DNA of 64,000 nt from a bacterium (GTDB taxonomy: Bacteria; Sysuimicrobiota; Sysuimicrobiia; Sysuimicrobiales; Segetimicrobiaceae), in contig DATGHU010000040.1 in the NCBI GenBank assembly GCA_035307765.1, positions 34,983-98,982 of the forward strand, given 5' to 3'. The notes beneath the pieces are model-generated. The model was not told the DNA's origin, searched no databases, and saw only the letters and a program-made list of their open reading frames with translations. Within the stretch, counting starts at the first letter, position 1. The number at the start of each line of letters is the position of its first letter. The translations under genes were made by a program, and so were the position numbers. Below, in pieces: positions 8,249 through 17,840 of this stretch.

Positions 8249-10087
8249 GTGATCAGGGCGATTCGTAACATTGCGATCATCGCGCACGTCGACCATGGGA
8301 AAACGACATTGGTCGACGCCATGCTGTGGCAGAGTGGCGCGTTTCGTGCCAATGAAATCATGGTGGACCGGGTGATGGACTCCAACGAGCTGGAGCGCGA
8401 GCGCGGCATCACGATCCTGGCCAAGAACACCGCCATCATCTATGCCGACACCAAAATCAACATCGTGGATACCCCCGGTCACAGCGACTTTGGCGGGGAG
8501 GTCGAACGTGCCCTGAAGATGGTGGATGGGGTGATGCTGCTGGTGGACGCGAGCGAAGGACCCCTCCCCCAAACCCGCTACGTGCTGAGCAAGGCCCTGG
8601 AGGGCGGCCTGCCGCCAATCGTGGTTATCAACAAAATTGACCGGCCCGATGCGCGCCCGCAACAAGTGTTGAACGAAATCTACGACCTGTTCATCGACCT
8701 GGACGCCCAGGAAGGGCAACTCGATTTCCCAGTCCTCTACACCAACGCGAAGCTGGGCACCGCTTCGACCGATCCGGCGCAGGCGGGGAAGGATCTGCGT
8801 CCCCTGTTTGAGGCGATCGTCTCCACCATCCCCGCGCCCGGCGGAACGGCCGGGGCCCCGCTACAGGTGTTGGTCGCCAACCTCGACTACAGCGATTACC
8901 TCGGCCGCATCGCGATCGCGCGGGTCTTCAACGGCACGCTGAAGACGGGCGAAGACGTGAGCATTGCGAAGATTGATGGCTCGGCGCCCAAAACGCGCAT
9001 CACCAAACTGTTTTCGTTCAACGGGCTAAAACGGGTAGAGATTACCTCGACCGATCTTGGCGACATCATCGCGGTCGCCGGCGTTGAAGGCATTGCCATC
9101 GGCGACACCATTACCGAGGCCGATGTGCCCGCTCCCCTGCCCCGCATTGCGATTGATGAACCGACCATCGCGATGCAGTTCACCGTGAACACTTCGCCTT
9201 TTGCCGGCAGAGAGGGGACGTACGTCACCTCACGCAACCTGCGCGAGCGCTTGGAGAAAGAGACGCTGACGAATGTCTCCATGCGGGTGGAGGAAATGGA
9301 CAGTACCGATTCCTTCAAGGTCATGGGGAGAGGAGAGCTCCAGCTCGCCATCCTCATCGAGATGATGCGGAGAGAGGGATACGAGCTGATGGTCGGCAAG
9401 CCGCAAATTGTGACCAAGATGCTCGCCGGCAAGCTGATGGAACCTATTGAGCGGGTGACGATCGACGTGCCCGAGACCTTTGTCGGGGTGGTGGTGGAGA
9501 AACTCGGCGCTCGCAAGGGACTGATGACCAACATACACAACCACGGGTTTGGGCGCGCGCGCTTGGAGTTCCGACTTCCCAGTCGCGCCCTCATCGGCTT
9601 GCGAGGCGAGTTGCTTACCGACACACGCGGCACCATTGTCATGAATTCGCTTTTCGATGGTTACACCGAGTGGATGGGAGAGATCCCGCGTCGCCCCACG
9701 GGTGCGCTCGTCGCCGATCGGCCGGGGGTGACGACGTCCTACGCCCTCTACAATCTACAGGAGCGCGGCGAACTCTTCGCCGGCCCAGGGATCGACGTGT
9801 ACGAAGGAATGATCATCGGCGAGAACGCACGAGACAATGATCTCGACGTCAACATCGTGCGGGAGAAGAAACTCACCAACATGCGGGCATCCACCGCCGA
9901 CGACGCCATCCGACTCGTCCCATTCCGGGCCTTGAATCTGGAGCAAGCGATTGAATTTATTGCGGACGATGAGTTTGTGGAGGTCACGCCCAGATCACTG
10001 CGTCTGCGGAAGAAAACCCTGCAGTCAAACCGCCGCCCGCGGAAAGGTGCGGTCCCGGCTGCGGGATCACGCCTTTCCGAGCAATGA
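8249..10087 (+). CDS. typA: Ribosome-associated GTPase TypA/BipA
   Basis: 612 residues, the usual family length. A translational GTPase that binds the 70S ribosome and supports assembly and stress or cold adaptation. G-domain motifs: G1 AHVDHGKTT at 12-20, G2 RERGITI at about 50-56, G3 DTPGH at 74-78 and G4 NKID at 128-131. EF-G-like domains II, III and V follow, with the family-specific C-terminal domain containing the [18 protein letters not shown] and [14 protein letters not shown] segments. Start GTG 8249 has GAGGAG about 8 bases upstream. It stands alone on its strand between two leftward genes. Confidence 0.97.
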   Translation: MIRAIRNIAIIAHVDHGKTTLVDAMLWQSGAFRANEIMVDRVMDSNELERERGITILAKNTAIIYADTKINIVDTPGHSDFGGEVERALKMVDGVMLLVDASEGPLPQTRYVLSKALEGGLPPIVVINKIDRPDARPQQVLNEIYDLFIDLDAQEGQLDFPVLYTNAKLGTASTDPAQAGKDLRPLFEAIVSTIPAPGGTAGAPLQVLVANLDYSDYLGRIAIARVFNGTLKTGEDVSIAKIDGSAPKTRITKLFSFNGLKRVEITSTDLGDIIAVAGVEGIAIGDTITEADVPAPLPRIAIDEPTIAMQFTVNTSPFAGREGTYVTSRNLRERLEKETLTNVSMRVEEMDSTDSFKVMGRGELQLAILIEMMRREGYELMVGKPQIVTKMLAGKLMEPIERVTIDVPETFVGVVVEKLGARKGLMTNIHNHGFGRARLEFRLPSRALIGLRGELLTDTRGTIVMNSLFDGYTEWMGEIPRRPTGALVADRPGVTTSYALYNLQERGELFAGPGIDVYEGMIIGENARDNDLDVNIVREKKLTNMRASTADDAIRLVPFRALNLEQAIEFIADDEFVEVTPRSLRLRKKTLQSNRRPRKGAVPAAGSRLSEQ

Positions 10088-10238
10088 CGGGCTGAAATTC
10101 ACGTACCCAGGGGGCGCCCCTCCCCCGCCCTCCTGCGGACGCTGGGCGGCCGCGGCCTTCGCCCGCTCGTCTTGCGCCGCTTCAGCAGCTCCACGCGTAT
10201 CAATTCGGTCCGAAGGCCGCGGCGAGCGCGGGTCGCGA

Positions 10239-11411
10239 CTACGGTGCCGCGTCGCGCACGACCTCGCCCCCCTGCATCACGATGGCGACCTGGTGCAGCG
10301 CCGCGATATCGCGGGTGGGGTCTCCCTTGACCGCAAGCAGGTCCGCAACCTTGCCGGAGGCGATCGTGCCGGTCTCGTGGTCTGTCCCCAGCGCGGCCGC
10401 CCCGCCGGATGTCGCGGCCGCCAGCGCCGCGCTCGGGCGCATGCCGCACTCCACCATGTACTCGATTTCCTCGGGCAGCGACTCAAATCGGCCGAGCCCG
10501 AAGAAGAGATCCGTACCGGCGCCCATCGGGACCCCGGCCGCGAGGGCGATCTGGAAGCTTTCGACGGCGCGTTTCGCACGCACGGGAATCGAGCGGAACA
10601 TCGGGATGGTCTTGTACTCGTCCCACCGATCCATGATCCGCTTCGAGACGAGCAGCGTTGGGACAAGCGTCATCCCCCGATCAGCCATCTGGCGCGCGGT
10701 CCGCTCGTCGAGATCGGACCCGTGCTCCATCGTGTCCACACCCGCCTGCACGGCCATTTGGCTGGACCCAAGGATTGACGCGTGGCACGCGACCCGCCGG
10801 CCCAGTCGGTGTGCCTCGTCGACGATGGCGTCAAGTTCGGCCTGCGTGAGCTCCACGACGTTCAAAGGCCCGTTCGTTGTGACCTTGATGCAATCCGCCC
10901 CCGCTTTCACCTGCTCGCGGACGGCGCGCCGGCAGTCATCCGGACCGTCCACCTCGCGCGCCATTCCGGGAAGGGCCGGCGGCTCCGACCCGTGGCCGCC
11001 GGTCATGCAAAGGATCTGCCCGCACGGCACCACGCGGGAGCCCGGAATGTCACCACGTCCCACCGCATCGCGCGCGGCCGCGGCGACGCCGCCCAGAGTG
11101 CCGACGTCGCGAACCGTCGTGATCCCCACGGCTTGTGTGGCGCGGAGGTTGCGGGCTGCCCGGAACGCAATCGTCGCGACACTCGGGGCGAACGTCCGCG
11201 GACCCCACCCCAAGTGGACGTGAAGATCGATCAGGCCGGGGAGCAGCGTGCACCCGCTGAGATCAATCGTCCGCGCGTCGGCACCCCCGTCTGCGGACCC
11301 ATCGCTCGCCACCTCGGTGATACGGTCGCCTTCGACAACGACCGTTCGGCGCTCGGGCGGCCGGCCGGTGCCGTCGAAGACGCTCGCGCCGCGCAGAATC
11401 ATCCGGGTCAT
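10239..11411 (-). CDS. Amidohydrolase (imidazolonepropionase-like, COG1228 type)
   Basis: 390 residues. A binuclear metal hydrolase that cleaves amide bonds. Visible ligands: H64-x-H66 (DLHVHLG), the carbamylated-Lys candidate K176 (CIKVTTNG), H210 (ACHAS), H230 (MEHGSD) and D301 (GAGTD). ATG 11411 is chosen because GGGAGGCG lies just upstream; an earlier in-frame TTG at 11438 overlaps the permease stop. It is the last gene of an ABC-importer operon, so it probably acts on the imported compound, perhaps a dipeptide or N-acyl amino acid. Several COG1228 members are Xaa-Arg or Xaa-Pro dipeptidases. No signal peptide was seen, so it is cytoplasmic. Confidence 0.9.
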   Translation of the reverse strand: MTRMILRGASVFDGTGRPPERRTVVVEGDRITEVASDGSADGGADARTIDLSGCTLLPGLIDLHVHLGWGPRTFAPSVATIAFRAARNLRATQAVGITTVRDVGTLGGVAAAARDAVGRGDIPGSRVVPCGQILCMTGGHGSEPPALPGMAREVDGPDDCRRAVREQVKAGADCIKVTTNGPLNVVELTQAELDAIVDEAHRLGRRVACHASILGSSQMAVQAGVDTMEHGSDLDERTARQMADRGMTLVPTLLVSKRIMDRWDEYKTIPMFRSIPVRAKRAVESFQIALAAGVPMGAGTDLFFGLGRFESLPEEIEYMVECGMRPSAALAAATSGGAAALGTDHETGTIASGKVADLLAVKGDPTRDIAALHQVAIVMQGGEVVRDAAP

Positions 11412-11434
11412 CTCACGCCTCCCGCTCGAACGAC

Positions 11435-12328
11435 TCAAATCTGCAGTCTGGGATCAAAAGCGTCGCGGAGACCGTCGCCGACCAGATTAAATGCCATCAC
11501 ACCCAAGAGCACACACAACCCTGGGAATAGCGACACCCACCAGGCGGTGGCGAGATACTCTCGCCCGTCGGCGATGATGTTCCCCCAACTCGGCTGGGGC
11601 GGCTGCACCCCGAGGCCCAGGAAGCTCAAACCCGCCTCCGTCAGGATCGCCAGGCCGACGCGCAGGGTGGCCGAGATCACGATCACGGGCACGACGTTCG
11701 GTAGGAGATGGCGCGCGATGATCCGGCCGCTCGACGCGCCGGTCGCCCGGGCGGCCGCGACGAAGTCCCGGCCGCGCAGCGACAGAAACTCCCCCCGCAC
11801 CAGCCGGGCCGTCGGGGGCCACGCGGTGACCCCGATAATCAAGATGAGACCGGGTACGCTGGGGCCGAACAACGCCAGGAACGCGACCGCGAGGAAGAAT
11901 ATCGGGATCGCCAACACGACATCGGTCAGGCGCATCAGTACGGCATCGGCCAAACCGCCGAAATACCCCGCCGAAGCGCCGACAAGAATGCCGATCACCA
12001 CGGAGATGAGCATCGAGAGGAGTCCGATCGCCAGCGAGATGCGCGAGGCGACGATGATCCGGCTGAGCACGTCGCGCCCCAGGTTGTCCGTACCGAGCAG
12101 GTACGGCCACGCGGGCGCGCGCAGGATCGCCAGGACGTGCGGCACGTCCGGCCGGAACGGCGCGAGGCGCGGCGCGGCGAGCGCGATCGTAAAGAACAAC
12201 GCCATGATCGCGCAGCCCGCGATCGCCCGCGGGTTGCGAATGAACCGGTGTCGCGCGCCGCGCCGTCCCCGATGTCCGGTGCCGGATCGCCCGGGACCGG
12301 CGGTGGGGCGAAAGGACTGTCTAGCCAT
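11435..12328 (-). CDS. Peptide-type ABC importer permease (DppC/OppC family)
   Basis: 297 residues. An inner-membrane subunit of a peptide/opine/nickel-class importer. An N-terminal OppC segment and first helix (AIAGCAIMALFFTIAL) are followed by the GTDNLGRDVLSR signature and six helices in all. The EAA loop AARATGASSGRIIARHLLPN contacts the ATPase. It overlaps the upstream permease gene by 8 bases, indicating translational coupling. No ATP-binding subunit lies in this operon. Confidence 0.93.
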   Translation of the reverse strand: MARQSFRPTAGPGRSGTGHRGRRGARHRFIRNPRAIAGCAIMALFFTIALAAPRLAPFRPDVPHVLAILRAPAWPYLLGTDNLGRDVLSRIIVASRISLAIGLLSMLISVVIGILVGASAGYFGGLADAVLMRLTDVVLAIPIFFLAVAFLALFGPSVPGLILIIGVTAWPPTARLVRGEFLSLRGRDFVAAARATGASSGRIIARHLLPNVVPVIVISATLRVGLAILTEAGLSFLGLGVQPPQPSWGNIIADGREYLATAWWVSLFPGLCVLLGVMAFNLVGDGLRDAFDPRLQI

Positions 12329-13274
12329 CGCGGATCCGGGGGTCGAGATAGAAATAGCCGAGGTCGGCGCCGAGGTTGCTCAGCGCCACCAGCACGCCGG
12401 CGACGGTCGTCGTGGTCAGCACCGTCGGGTAGTCGCGCGCCAGCGCGGCGTTCACCGCCAGCCGGCCGATGCCGGGTAGGGCGAAAATCGTTTCGACGAC
12501 CACCGAGCCGCTCAGCAGAAAGGGCAGCAGCAATGCGACGATGGTGAGCATCGGCGTCAGCGAGTTCCGGGCAACGTGCCGGAGGAAGACGGCCTGTTCC
12601 GCCAGCCCTTTGCTGCGCGCGACGCGCACGTAGTCCTGGTCGAGTGCGTCGAGCAACGACGATCGAGCATATCGCACGAGCACGGGGAGGATGCTCAGCG
12701 CCTGCACGATCGTCGGCATCACGAGGTAGGGGAAGATCACGACAGGGTTGTATCCGGCAACCCCCACGGGGCGGAGCCCGCTCGCCGGCAACGCGCCCAG
12801 TTTTCCGGTAAGGACGAAGATCAGCACAAGTGCGAACCAGAACGTCGGGAGCGAAATGCCCAGCAGCGAAAACAGCGTCGCGACGTGGTCGACGCTACTG
12901 TAGGGCCGCAGCGCCGAAACGACCGCGATCGGCGACGCCAGCGCGATGGTCAGGGCAAGCGACGTCGCGGTGAGGATGAGGGTCGTCGGCAGAGCGTCGA
13001 TCACGCGTTGGGTCGTGGGACGCCGGTCGCTGAAGCTCCGAAGCTTTCCGGTCATGAGATCCGCCATCATCGAAACGTACTGCACCGGGAGCGGCCGGTC
13101 GAGCCCGAGCTGGTGGCGCAGCTGTGCGACGTCGGTGAACCCGCGCTGCTCCGGTGAGACTAGAAAGTCGACGGGATCCCCCGGCGCCAGCACCAAGAGT
13201 GCGAAGGTGATCGCGGTGATCCCAAACAGTAGCGGGATGAGGGTGAGCACCCGCCGTGCGATGTAACCACTCAC
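12321..13274 (-). CDS. Peptide-type ABC importer permease (DppB/OppB family)
   Basis: 317 residues. The N-terminus MSGYIARRVLTLIPLLFGITAITF and the following LAPGDPVDFL are typical of DppB. The large periplasmic loop is followed by the transmembrane core with the EAA loop VARSKGLAEQAVFLRHVARN. It lies 13 bases downstream of the binding-protein gene and overlaps the DppC-type gene. Confidence 0.93.
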   Translation of the reverse strand: MSGYIARRVLTLIPLLFGITAITFALLVLAPGDPVDFLVSPEQRGFTDVAQLRHQLGLDRPLPVQYVSMMADLMTGKLRSFSDRRPTTQRVIDALPTTLILTATSLALTIALASPIAVVSALRPYSSVDHVATLFSLLGISLPTFWFALVLIFVLTGKLGALPASGLRPVGVAGYNPVVIFPYLVMPTIVQALSILPVLVRYARSSLLDALDQDYVRVARSKGLAEQAVFLRHVARNSLTPMLTIVALLLPFLLSGSVVVETIFALPGIGRLAVNAALARDYPTVLTTTTVAGVLVALSNLGADLGYFYLDPRIRDG

Positions 13275-13287
13275 GCGACCCGCTGGC

Positions 13288-14904
13288 TCAGCGCGCCGTC
13301 CAACGCGGCAGGGATCCGAAGAAATCGCGGAGCGAGTTGACCCCGGTCGGCAAGACGAAGTTCTTGTTGACCCCCCAGATCACATCGGGCCGGATCGTGA
13401 GGATGTGTGGTGCGTCCGAAAGCACGAGCTCCTGTATCTGGTTATAGAGCACCTTCTGCGCCGCCCGATCGCGGGTCAGCACGACCTGCTGGAGCAACTG
13501 GTCCATCTTCGGATTGTCGTAACCGATGATTTGGGAGGTCGACCCCGTGCCCAAGAAGTTTGCCTCAAGCTCCGCCTGCGGCGGTAAGATCAAGTTAAAC
13601 CAAGCGATGCCGACCAGCTCGATCGGGGCGCCCGGCGTGAAGTATCGGCTAAAAAAGTCGCCGCGCTCGATCGCCTGCACGTCGATCGCGATGCCGACGG
13701 CGCGGAGATACTGCTGGATCAGGAGCGCCTGGTCTTGGTAGTCCTTCCCGGCGAGGAACGCGTACTTGGCTTTGAACGGCTGCCCGCCCTTCTGCACGAT
13801 CCCGTCCGGCCCCGGCGTCCACCCGGCTTGGGTCAGGAGCTGCTTTGCTTTCGCCGGATCGTACGCGTACCCTTTGAGCTGCTTGTCGTACTGCCAGAGA
13901 CTTGGGTGAACGGGGCTCTGGCAGACCGTCCCCAGACCTCGGTACAGCGCACTGAGCATCTCCTCGCGATTGATCGCGTACGCCATCGCCTGGCGGACCC
14001 GAACGTCCTGGAACATCGGCAGTTTGAGGTTGGGCGCGAACCAATAGAATGTGTCCCCGGGCACCCGCAGCGGCGTGACCCGCGGATCGTTCTGAAACTG
14101 CGCATACGCCTCGGGAAGGATGCGACCGGCGTCGATATTGCCGGCATGGAGCTCCGCGAGCACCGTGGCGTCTTCCGGAATCAGCTTGAACACCACGCGC
14201 GGCAGGTGCGGGGCGCCCCCCCAATACTCGCGGAACGCCTCGAACGTGATGCTCTCCGACTCGCGCCACTCGACCAGGCGGTAGGGTCCCGCCCCGATCG
14301 GCCGTCGGGCAAACGGCGCCTCCTGCAGCCGCGACATGTCAACGTTTGCGAGCGCGTGCGCGGGGAGGATGGCCCCGGTCCCGATCTGTTCGTAGAAGAA
14401 CGGATACGGACGGTTGAGGATGAACCGCACCACACGCGGGTTGACGACCGTAATCCCCGTCACCGCGGAGGCCTTGCCCGCCTTGTACTCTCGCGCCCCG
14501 GCAATCTCCAGGAACGCCGGAGCGGTCGTGGGGTACTTGGGATGCAGATAGAGTTCGTAGCTGAACTTCACATCGCGAGCCGTCACGGGTGACCCATCTT
14601 GGAATTTCGCGCCCCGAAGGGTGACAAGATACGTCTTGCCGTCCGGCGAGGCCGGGTACTGCGCGGCGAGCCGTCCGCTGACGTTCCCCTGACCGTCGAC
14701 GGCCGTCAGGGAATCGTTGATCAAGAGATTGACGTACGAAAATACCGCTTCGCTGCTCCCCAGCATGCGAACCGGAAGGCCCCAGATCGCGATCACGACC
14801 TGCGATGGCCCCTGCGCGGCTTCCCCCGGCCGGCTCAAGGCCCCAGCGACACCAGTCGCGATTCCGCCCATACCGATCTTCAACAACGCGCGTCGAGTCA
14901 ACAT
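13288..14904 (-). CDS. Peptide-type ABC importer substrate-binding protein (SBP family 5), Tat-like signal
   Basis: 538 residues from ATG 14904. The frame stays open another 215 codons upstream, but that part is antisense to the LLM oxidoreductase gene and has no protein-like composition. The N-terminus MLTRRALLKIGMGGIATGVAGALS resembles a twin-arginine signal (T-R-R-x-L-L-K), ending near EAA-Q. The body has the family-5 bilobed pattern: FQDGSPVTARDVKFSYE, RPIGAGPYRLVEW, VRQAMAYAINREEML and a C-terminal LILPPQAELEANFLGTG lobe. It delivers a peptide-like solute to the adjacent permeases. The downstream amidohydrolase hints at the substrate class. Confidence 0.92.
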   Translation of the reverse strand: MLTRRALLKIGMGGIATGVAGALSRPGEAAQGPSQVVIAIWGLPVRMLGSSEAVFSYVNLLINDSLTAVDGQGNVSGRLAAQYPASPDGKTYLVTLRGAKFQDGSPVTARDVKFSYELYLHPKYPTTAPAFLEIAGAREYKAGKASAVTGITVVNPRVVRFILNRPYPFFYEQIGTGAILPAHALANVDMSRLQEAPFARRPIGAGPYRLVEWRESESITFEAFREYWGGAPHLPRVVFKLIPEDATVLAELHAGNIDAGRILPEAYAQFQNDPRVTPLRVPGDTFYWFAPNLKLPMFQDVRVRQAMAYAINREEMLSALYRGLGTVCQSPVHPSLWQYDKQLKGYAYDPAKAKQLLTQAGWTPGPDGIVQKGGQPFKAKYAFLAGKDYQDQALLIQQYLRAVGIAIDVQAIERGDFFSRYFTPGAPIELVGIAWFNLILPPQAELEANFLGTGSTSQIIGYDNPKMDQLLQQVVLTRDRAAQKVLYNQIQELVLSDAPHILTIRPDVIWGVNKNFVLPTGVNSLRDFFGSLPRWTAR

Positions 14905-15078
14905 ATCGAGCCCCCACCACCCAAACCTGCGTCCCGAGTTGGTCCCACGCCGGTCACTGATTCGCTGAGGCACCGACGACTCCTCCGATCGGCGGCGCAG
15001 GGGTGGAAGGAGCCGCCAAGGAAGATCCCTCAACGCCTCGCGCGGCGCATGATCTGGCGGAGGTGGAGGGGTGAAGGT

Positions 15079-16044
15079 ATGAAGTTCGGACTGACGCTGC
15101 CAAACCGCGGTGTGCTCTTCGGAGCGATCACGCCGGATGAAATGCTCGCCATGAGCGAGATCGCCGACCAGTCGGGACGGTTCGAGCATCTCTGGGTCGG
15201 CGACAGCTTTCTCGCCAAGCCGCGGATGGAAAGCATCACGTTGATGGCCGGCCTTGCCGCTCGGACGAAACGCCTGCGGATCGGTCCGGCGTGTATGGCC
15301 AGTTTCCCGCTGCGCGATCCGCTCCTGCTGGCGTACCAGTGGGCGAGCCTCGATCTGCTGTCCAACGGGCGCACCATCCTGGTGGCGTGCACCGGCATCG
15401 TGCCGCAGGCCGGCGCGGCAGTGGAGGACGCGCAGTACGGGGTCGACAACAAGGCACGCGCCGAACGGTTGGTCGAGTGGATCGTGCTGCTGAAACGTCT
15501 GTGGACCGAGGAGAAGGTGACGGTTGAGGGCCGGCACTACCGCGTCCATGGCGTCACGATCGAGCCCCGGCCCGCGGCGAAACCACGGCCCCCGATCTGG
15601 ATCGCCAACAATTCACTTGCCGCCCGAAGCGTCGTCGAGCGCACCCATAGACGCGTCGCCGAGCATGCCGATGGTTGGATGACCGCGCTTTCGAACCCCG
15701 AGGAGGTGTCGTGGCGCCTGCAGGACATCCGGAGCAAGGTCCGGGAGCTCGGGCGGAACCCCGATACGTTCCCCACGTGCCTCTACCACAACATCAACGT
15801 CAATGAGGACCGCGGCGCGGCACTGGCGGAATCCAAGAAGTTTCTCGACACCTACTACACCACGGATATGCCTCCGGACCGGGTCGCCAGCTGGACGGCC
15901 GCCGGCTCACCGCAAGAGTGCGTGGAGCACCTTCGTGTCTACGAGCGGATAGGGATGGGTTCTATCGGGTTGCGGTGTACGAGCTGGGACCAGCGGGGGC
16001 AGCTGCGGCGGGTGATCGAGGAAGTGCTGCCCCACCTGAGCTAA
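15079..16044 (+). CDS. LLM-class (F420/FMN-dependent) oxidoreductase
   Basis: 321 residues. A luciferase-like TIM-barrel flavin or F420 enzyme. The start ATG 15079 (MKFGLTLPNRG) has GGAGGGGTG just upstream. Family traits: the N-terminal KFGLTLPNRG strand, FEHLWVGDSFL, RLRIGPACMASFPLRDPLLLA and RHYRVHGVTIEPRPAAKPRPPIW, the last typical of F420-dependent members. The cofactor cannot be fixed by eye. A VOC-domain gene follows 23 bases later on the same strand, probably as an operon. It is divergent from the ABC importer, so the 175 bases between 14904 and 15079 must hold both promoters. The substrate is unknown. Confidence 0.9.
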   Translation: MKFGLTLPNRGVLFGAITPDEMLAMSEIADQSGRFEHLWVGDSFLAKPRMESITLMAGLAARTKRLRIGPACMASFPLRDPLLLAYQWASLDLLSNGRTILVACTGIVPQAGAAVEDAQYGVDNKARAERLVEWIVLLKRLWTEEKVTVEGRHYRVHGVTIEPRPAAKPRPPIWIANNSLAARSVVERTHRRVAEHADGWMTALSNPEEVSWRLQDIRSKVRELGRNPDTFPTCLYHNINVNEDRGAALAESKKFLDTYYTTDMPPDRVASWTAAGSPQECVEHLRVYERIGMGSIGLRCTSWDQRGQLRRVIEEVLPHLS

Positions 16045-16067
16045 CCTCCAACCTCGAAGGAGATGCG

Positions 16068-16778
16068 TTGGGCATCGGGTGCCACACCGCAGAGGGGGAA
16101 ACTTCATTGACGGACCATCCGCTAGTCGCGATCGATCACATCCTCATCCCTGTCGCCGATTTGGCCGACGGAGCCCGTCATCTTGAGCAGACCTACGGGC
16201 TCCGCGCGCTCCCGGGAGGACGGCATCCGGGCGTCGGCACCGGGAACATGATTGTTCCCCTCGGATCATCCTACCTAGAGCTGATCGCGGTCGTGGAGCC
16301 CGCGGAAGCCGGATCCCCAAGCGCTCTTCGCGTGACCAACGCCCTGCGCGACGGGCGGACGTTTGTGACATGGGCGGCACGCACCGATCGCCTCGACGCT
16401 CTTCGGGCCCGCCTCCAGGCGGCCGGTGTCGCGCGGGTGGTGCAGAACGGCGCGCGCGCGCGCCCGGACGGCGTGATGTTGCGATGGCGCACACTCTCGC
16501 TCGTACCGTTTGGCGAGCCGAGCGTGCTGCCGTTCATCATCGAATGGGGCGTACCGCCAGCTCAGCACCCCGCCGCGGCCACGGTCGAGCATCCGTCAGG
16601 TGCGCGCGGGATCCGGCGGCTCCGTCTCGGCGATCCCCACCCAGATGAGGCGACACGCCGATTGGCGTCGCTGCTCGGCGAAGAGATCAGCACCCTCGTG
16701 GTGGTGGAACCCGCGGAGACCCCAGGAGTCGTGGCGGTCGAGCTGGACACGCCCGGTCGCGAAGTCGTGATCACATAA
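16068..16778 (+). CDS. VOC-superfamily (glyoxalase-like) protein
   Basis: About 236 residues from TTG 16068, which has AAGGAG 5 bases upstream. An alternative TTG at 16107 (with AGAGGGGG) would give a 13-residue shorter product. The opening VAIDHILIPVADLADG and the HPGVGTGNMIVPLGSSYLEL segment match the Glyoxalase_3-like metal-binding fold (His in DHI, Glu in YLEL). The second half (LSLVPFGEPSVLPFIIEWG) is a second betaalpha-beta module. Members bind small substrates through a metal; the substrate is not evident. It is co-directional with the LLM oxidoreductase. Confidence 0.85.
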   Translation: MGIGCHTAEGETSLTDHPLVAIDHILIPVADLADGARHLEQTYGLRALPGGRHPGVGTGNMIVPLGSSYLELIAVVEPAEAGSPSALRVTNALRDGRTFVTWAARTDRLDALRARLQAAGVARVVQNGARARPDGVMLRWRTLSLVPFGEPSVLPFIIEWGVPPAQHPAAATVEHPSGARGIRRLRLGDPHPDEATRRLASLLGEEISTLVVVEPAETPGVVAVELDTPGREVVIT

Positions 16779-16804
16779 ACGTGGCGCGGGATCGTCTTGG
16801 AGAT

Positions 16805-16882
16805 GCGCGCCCGGGGGGATTCACCCCCCCCGACCCGCTGCTGAGAAGGCCGACTGCATGATCGTTCCCGAGGTGCGTCGAG
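16805..16882 (-). pseudogene. Decayed tRNA-Arg-like remnant
   Basis: From 16805 to about 16850 the sequence matches the 3' half (acceptor, T-arm and anticodon arm) of the tRNA-Arg at 17526-17601 with only a few substitutions and one inserted C in the T-loop. The shared tokens are GCGCGCCCGG, GATTC and CCCCCGACCCGCTGCT. Beyond that only patches match (CTGC, CCCGAG), so the 5' half is eroded and it cannot fold as a tRNA. It is either a dead paralogue or one end of a former integration site. Confidence 0.6.
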
Positions 16883-16962
16883 TGAGGCGCTGACGCTCCC
16901 CGACTATTCGCTACTGCTTTGGCCGGCGGATGAGCAGGTGGTGGGCATGGAAATCGGGCCTG

Positions 16963-17250
16963 TTACCGCAGCAGGTGATGGACGTCGAAGGCCGTCTCCT
17001 GTGGTGGTGTCGTGAAGCCACCTTTGATGCCCTGCCGCATTCGCGGCATCAGGGTGCCGTCGCGAAACCGCTCCCAGCTCTCTTTGGAGTCGTGGATCGC
17101 GACAATCGTCCAGCCGCCGGCCGACGCACCAGCCGCGTGGAAGATCTGCCCTTTCGGTAGGCTGTCTTTGGTGGGATGCACCGCAGCGATTGACGCTTCG
17201 TACTGCTCCTTTGTACCGCCTGGAAAGTGATGCACGATCCCGTACGCCAT
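16963..17250 (-). CDS. Small ABM-like (dimeric barrel) protein
   Basis: 95 residues from ATG 17250 (MAYGIVHHFPGGT), preceded by GAGAGGAGAAT. The frame extends 11 codons further upstream without a ribosome site. The sequence has strand VHHF, helix EQYEASIAAVHP, then FHAAGASAGGWTIVAIHDSKESWERFRD and a terminal FDVHHLL, the pattern of small quinone-monooxygenase-like or stress-responsive dimeric barrels. Activity cannot be assigned. It lies between the decayed tRNA copy and the IS-end-like repeat. Confidence 0.75.
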   Translation of the reverse strand: MAYGIVHHFPGGTKEQYEASIAAVHPTKDSLPKGQIFHAAGASAGGWTIVAIHDSKESWERFRDGTLMPRMRQGIKGGFTTPPQETAFDVHHLLR

Positions 17251-17461
17251 TCTTATTCTCCTCTCAGGATGGTTCCGCCTCACACCCGATGCTGCTCGTG
17301 CTTGCGCGGTACGGTAGTCACGTTCCGTAAGTTACGCGCTGACTTTCCCGATTCCTCCGGGAATTCGCCGCTCACTTCGCCCGTCGATGAGCAAAGGCAG
17401 AGCAAAACGCCGGCCAAGTCGGCCCCGGGGCTCGAACCGCTCGAAAATCCGTTCGGCCCGA

Positions 17462-17507
17462 AAGTGTTACCCATGTCTTAGGTACGAAGTGTCACCTATG
17501 TCTCCGG
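17462..17507. mobile_element. Insertion-sequence end-like tandem motif (remnant)
   Basis: Two near-identical 17-mers, AAGTGTTACCCATGTCT at 17462 and AAGTGTCACCTATGTCT at 17487, sit 25 bases apart and are followed by CCGG. From memory, tandem motifs of this form mark the ends of IS481-like elements. No transposase is present, so this would be a relic 19 bases from the tRNA gene. Assignment to an IS family is recollection, not proof. Confidence 0.4.
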
Positions 17508-17525
17508 GTTGGACCCTGCTTGCTT

Positions 17526-17601
17526 TGGCGCGCCCGGAGGGATTCGAACCCCCGACCCGCTGCTTAGAAGGCAGCTGCTCTCTCCCCTGAGCTACGGGCG
17601 C
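17526..17601 (-). tRNA. tRNA-Arg (anticodon TCT)
   Basis: A 76-base cloverleaf on the minus strand. The acceptor stem GCGCCCG/CGGGCGC is complete. The D-arm GCTC/GAGC, the anticodon stem GCTGC/GCAGC with loop CTTCTAA, and the T-arm with TTCGAAT are all present. The loop gives anticodon TCT. The 3' CCA is encoded (17526-17528), after discriminator G. Confidence 0.96.
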
Positions 17602-17840
17602 GCTTTACAAAGCATACACCTGGGTGGACCTGTACTTCCTTCCGTCTGAACCGCGCCGCTCCAAGCAGTGTATCACAATTGGCGACCCCCTTGGACGGAG
17701 TGAGCGGACGCAACGGTGGATATGGAGGGGGGCAATGCTTTCTAGGCAGAGAGGGTCGCGCTAACGTCAGCGGCCGGACGCCTGGAACCCCCAGGGCCGC
17801 CGAGGAATAAGCTCTCTCCCAACCATTTCGGTCCGCGACT

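Noticed and set aside
14905..15549. A 215-codon N-terminal extension of the first binding protein
   Set aside because: It is antisense to the LLM oxidoreductase, and the Tat-like signal marks the true start at 14904.
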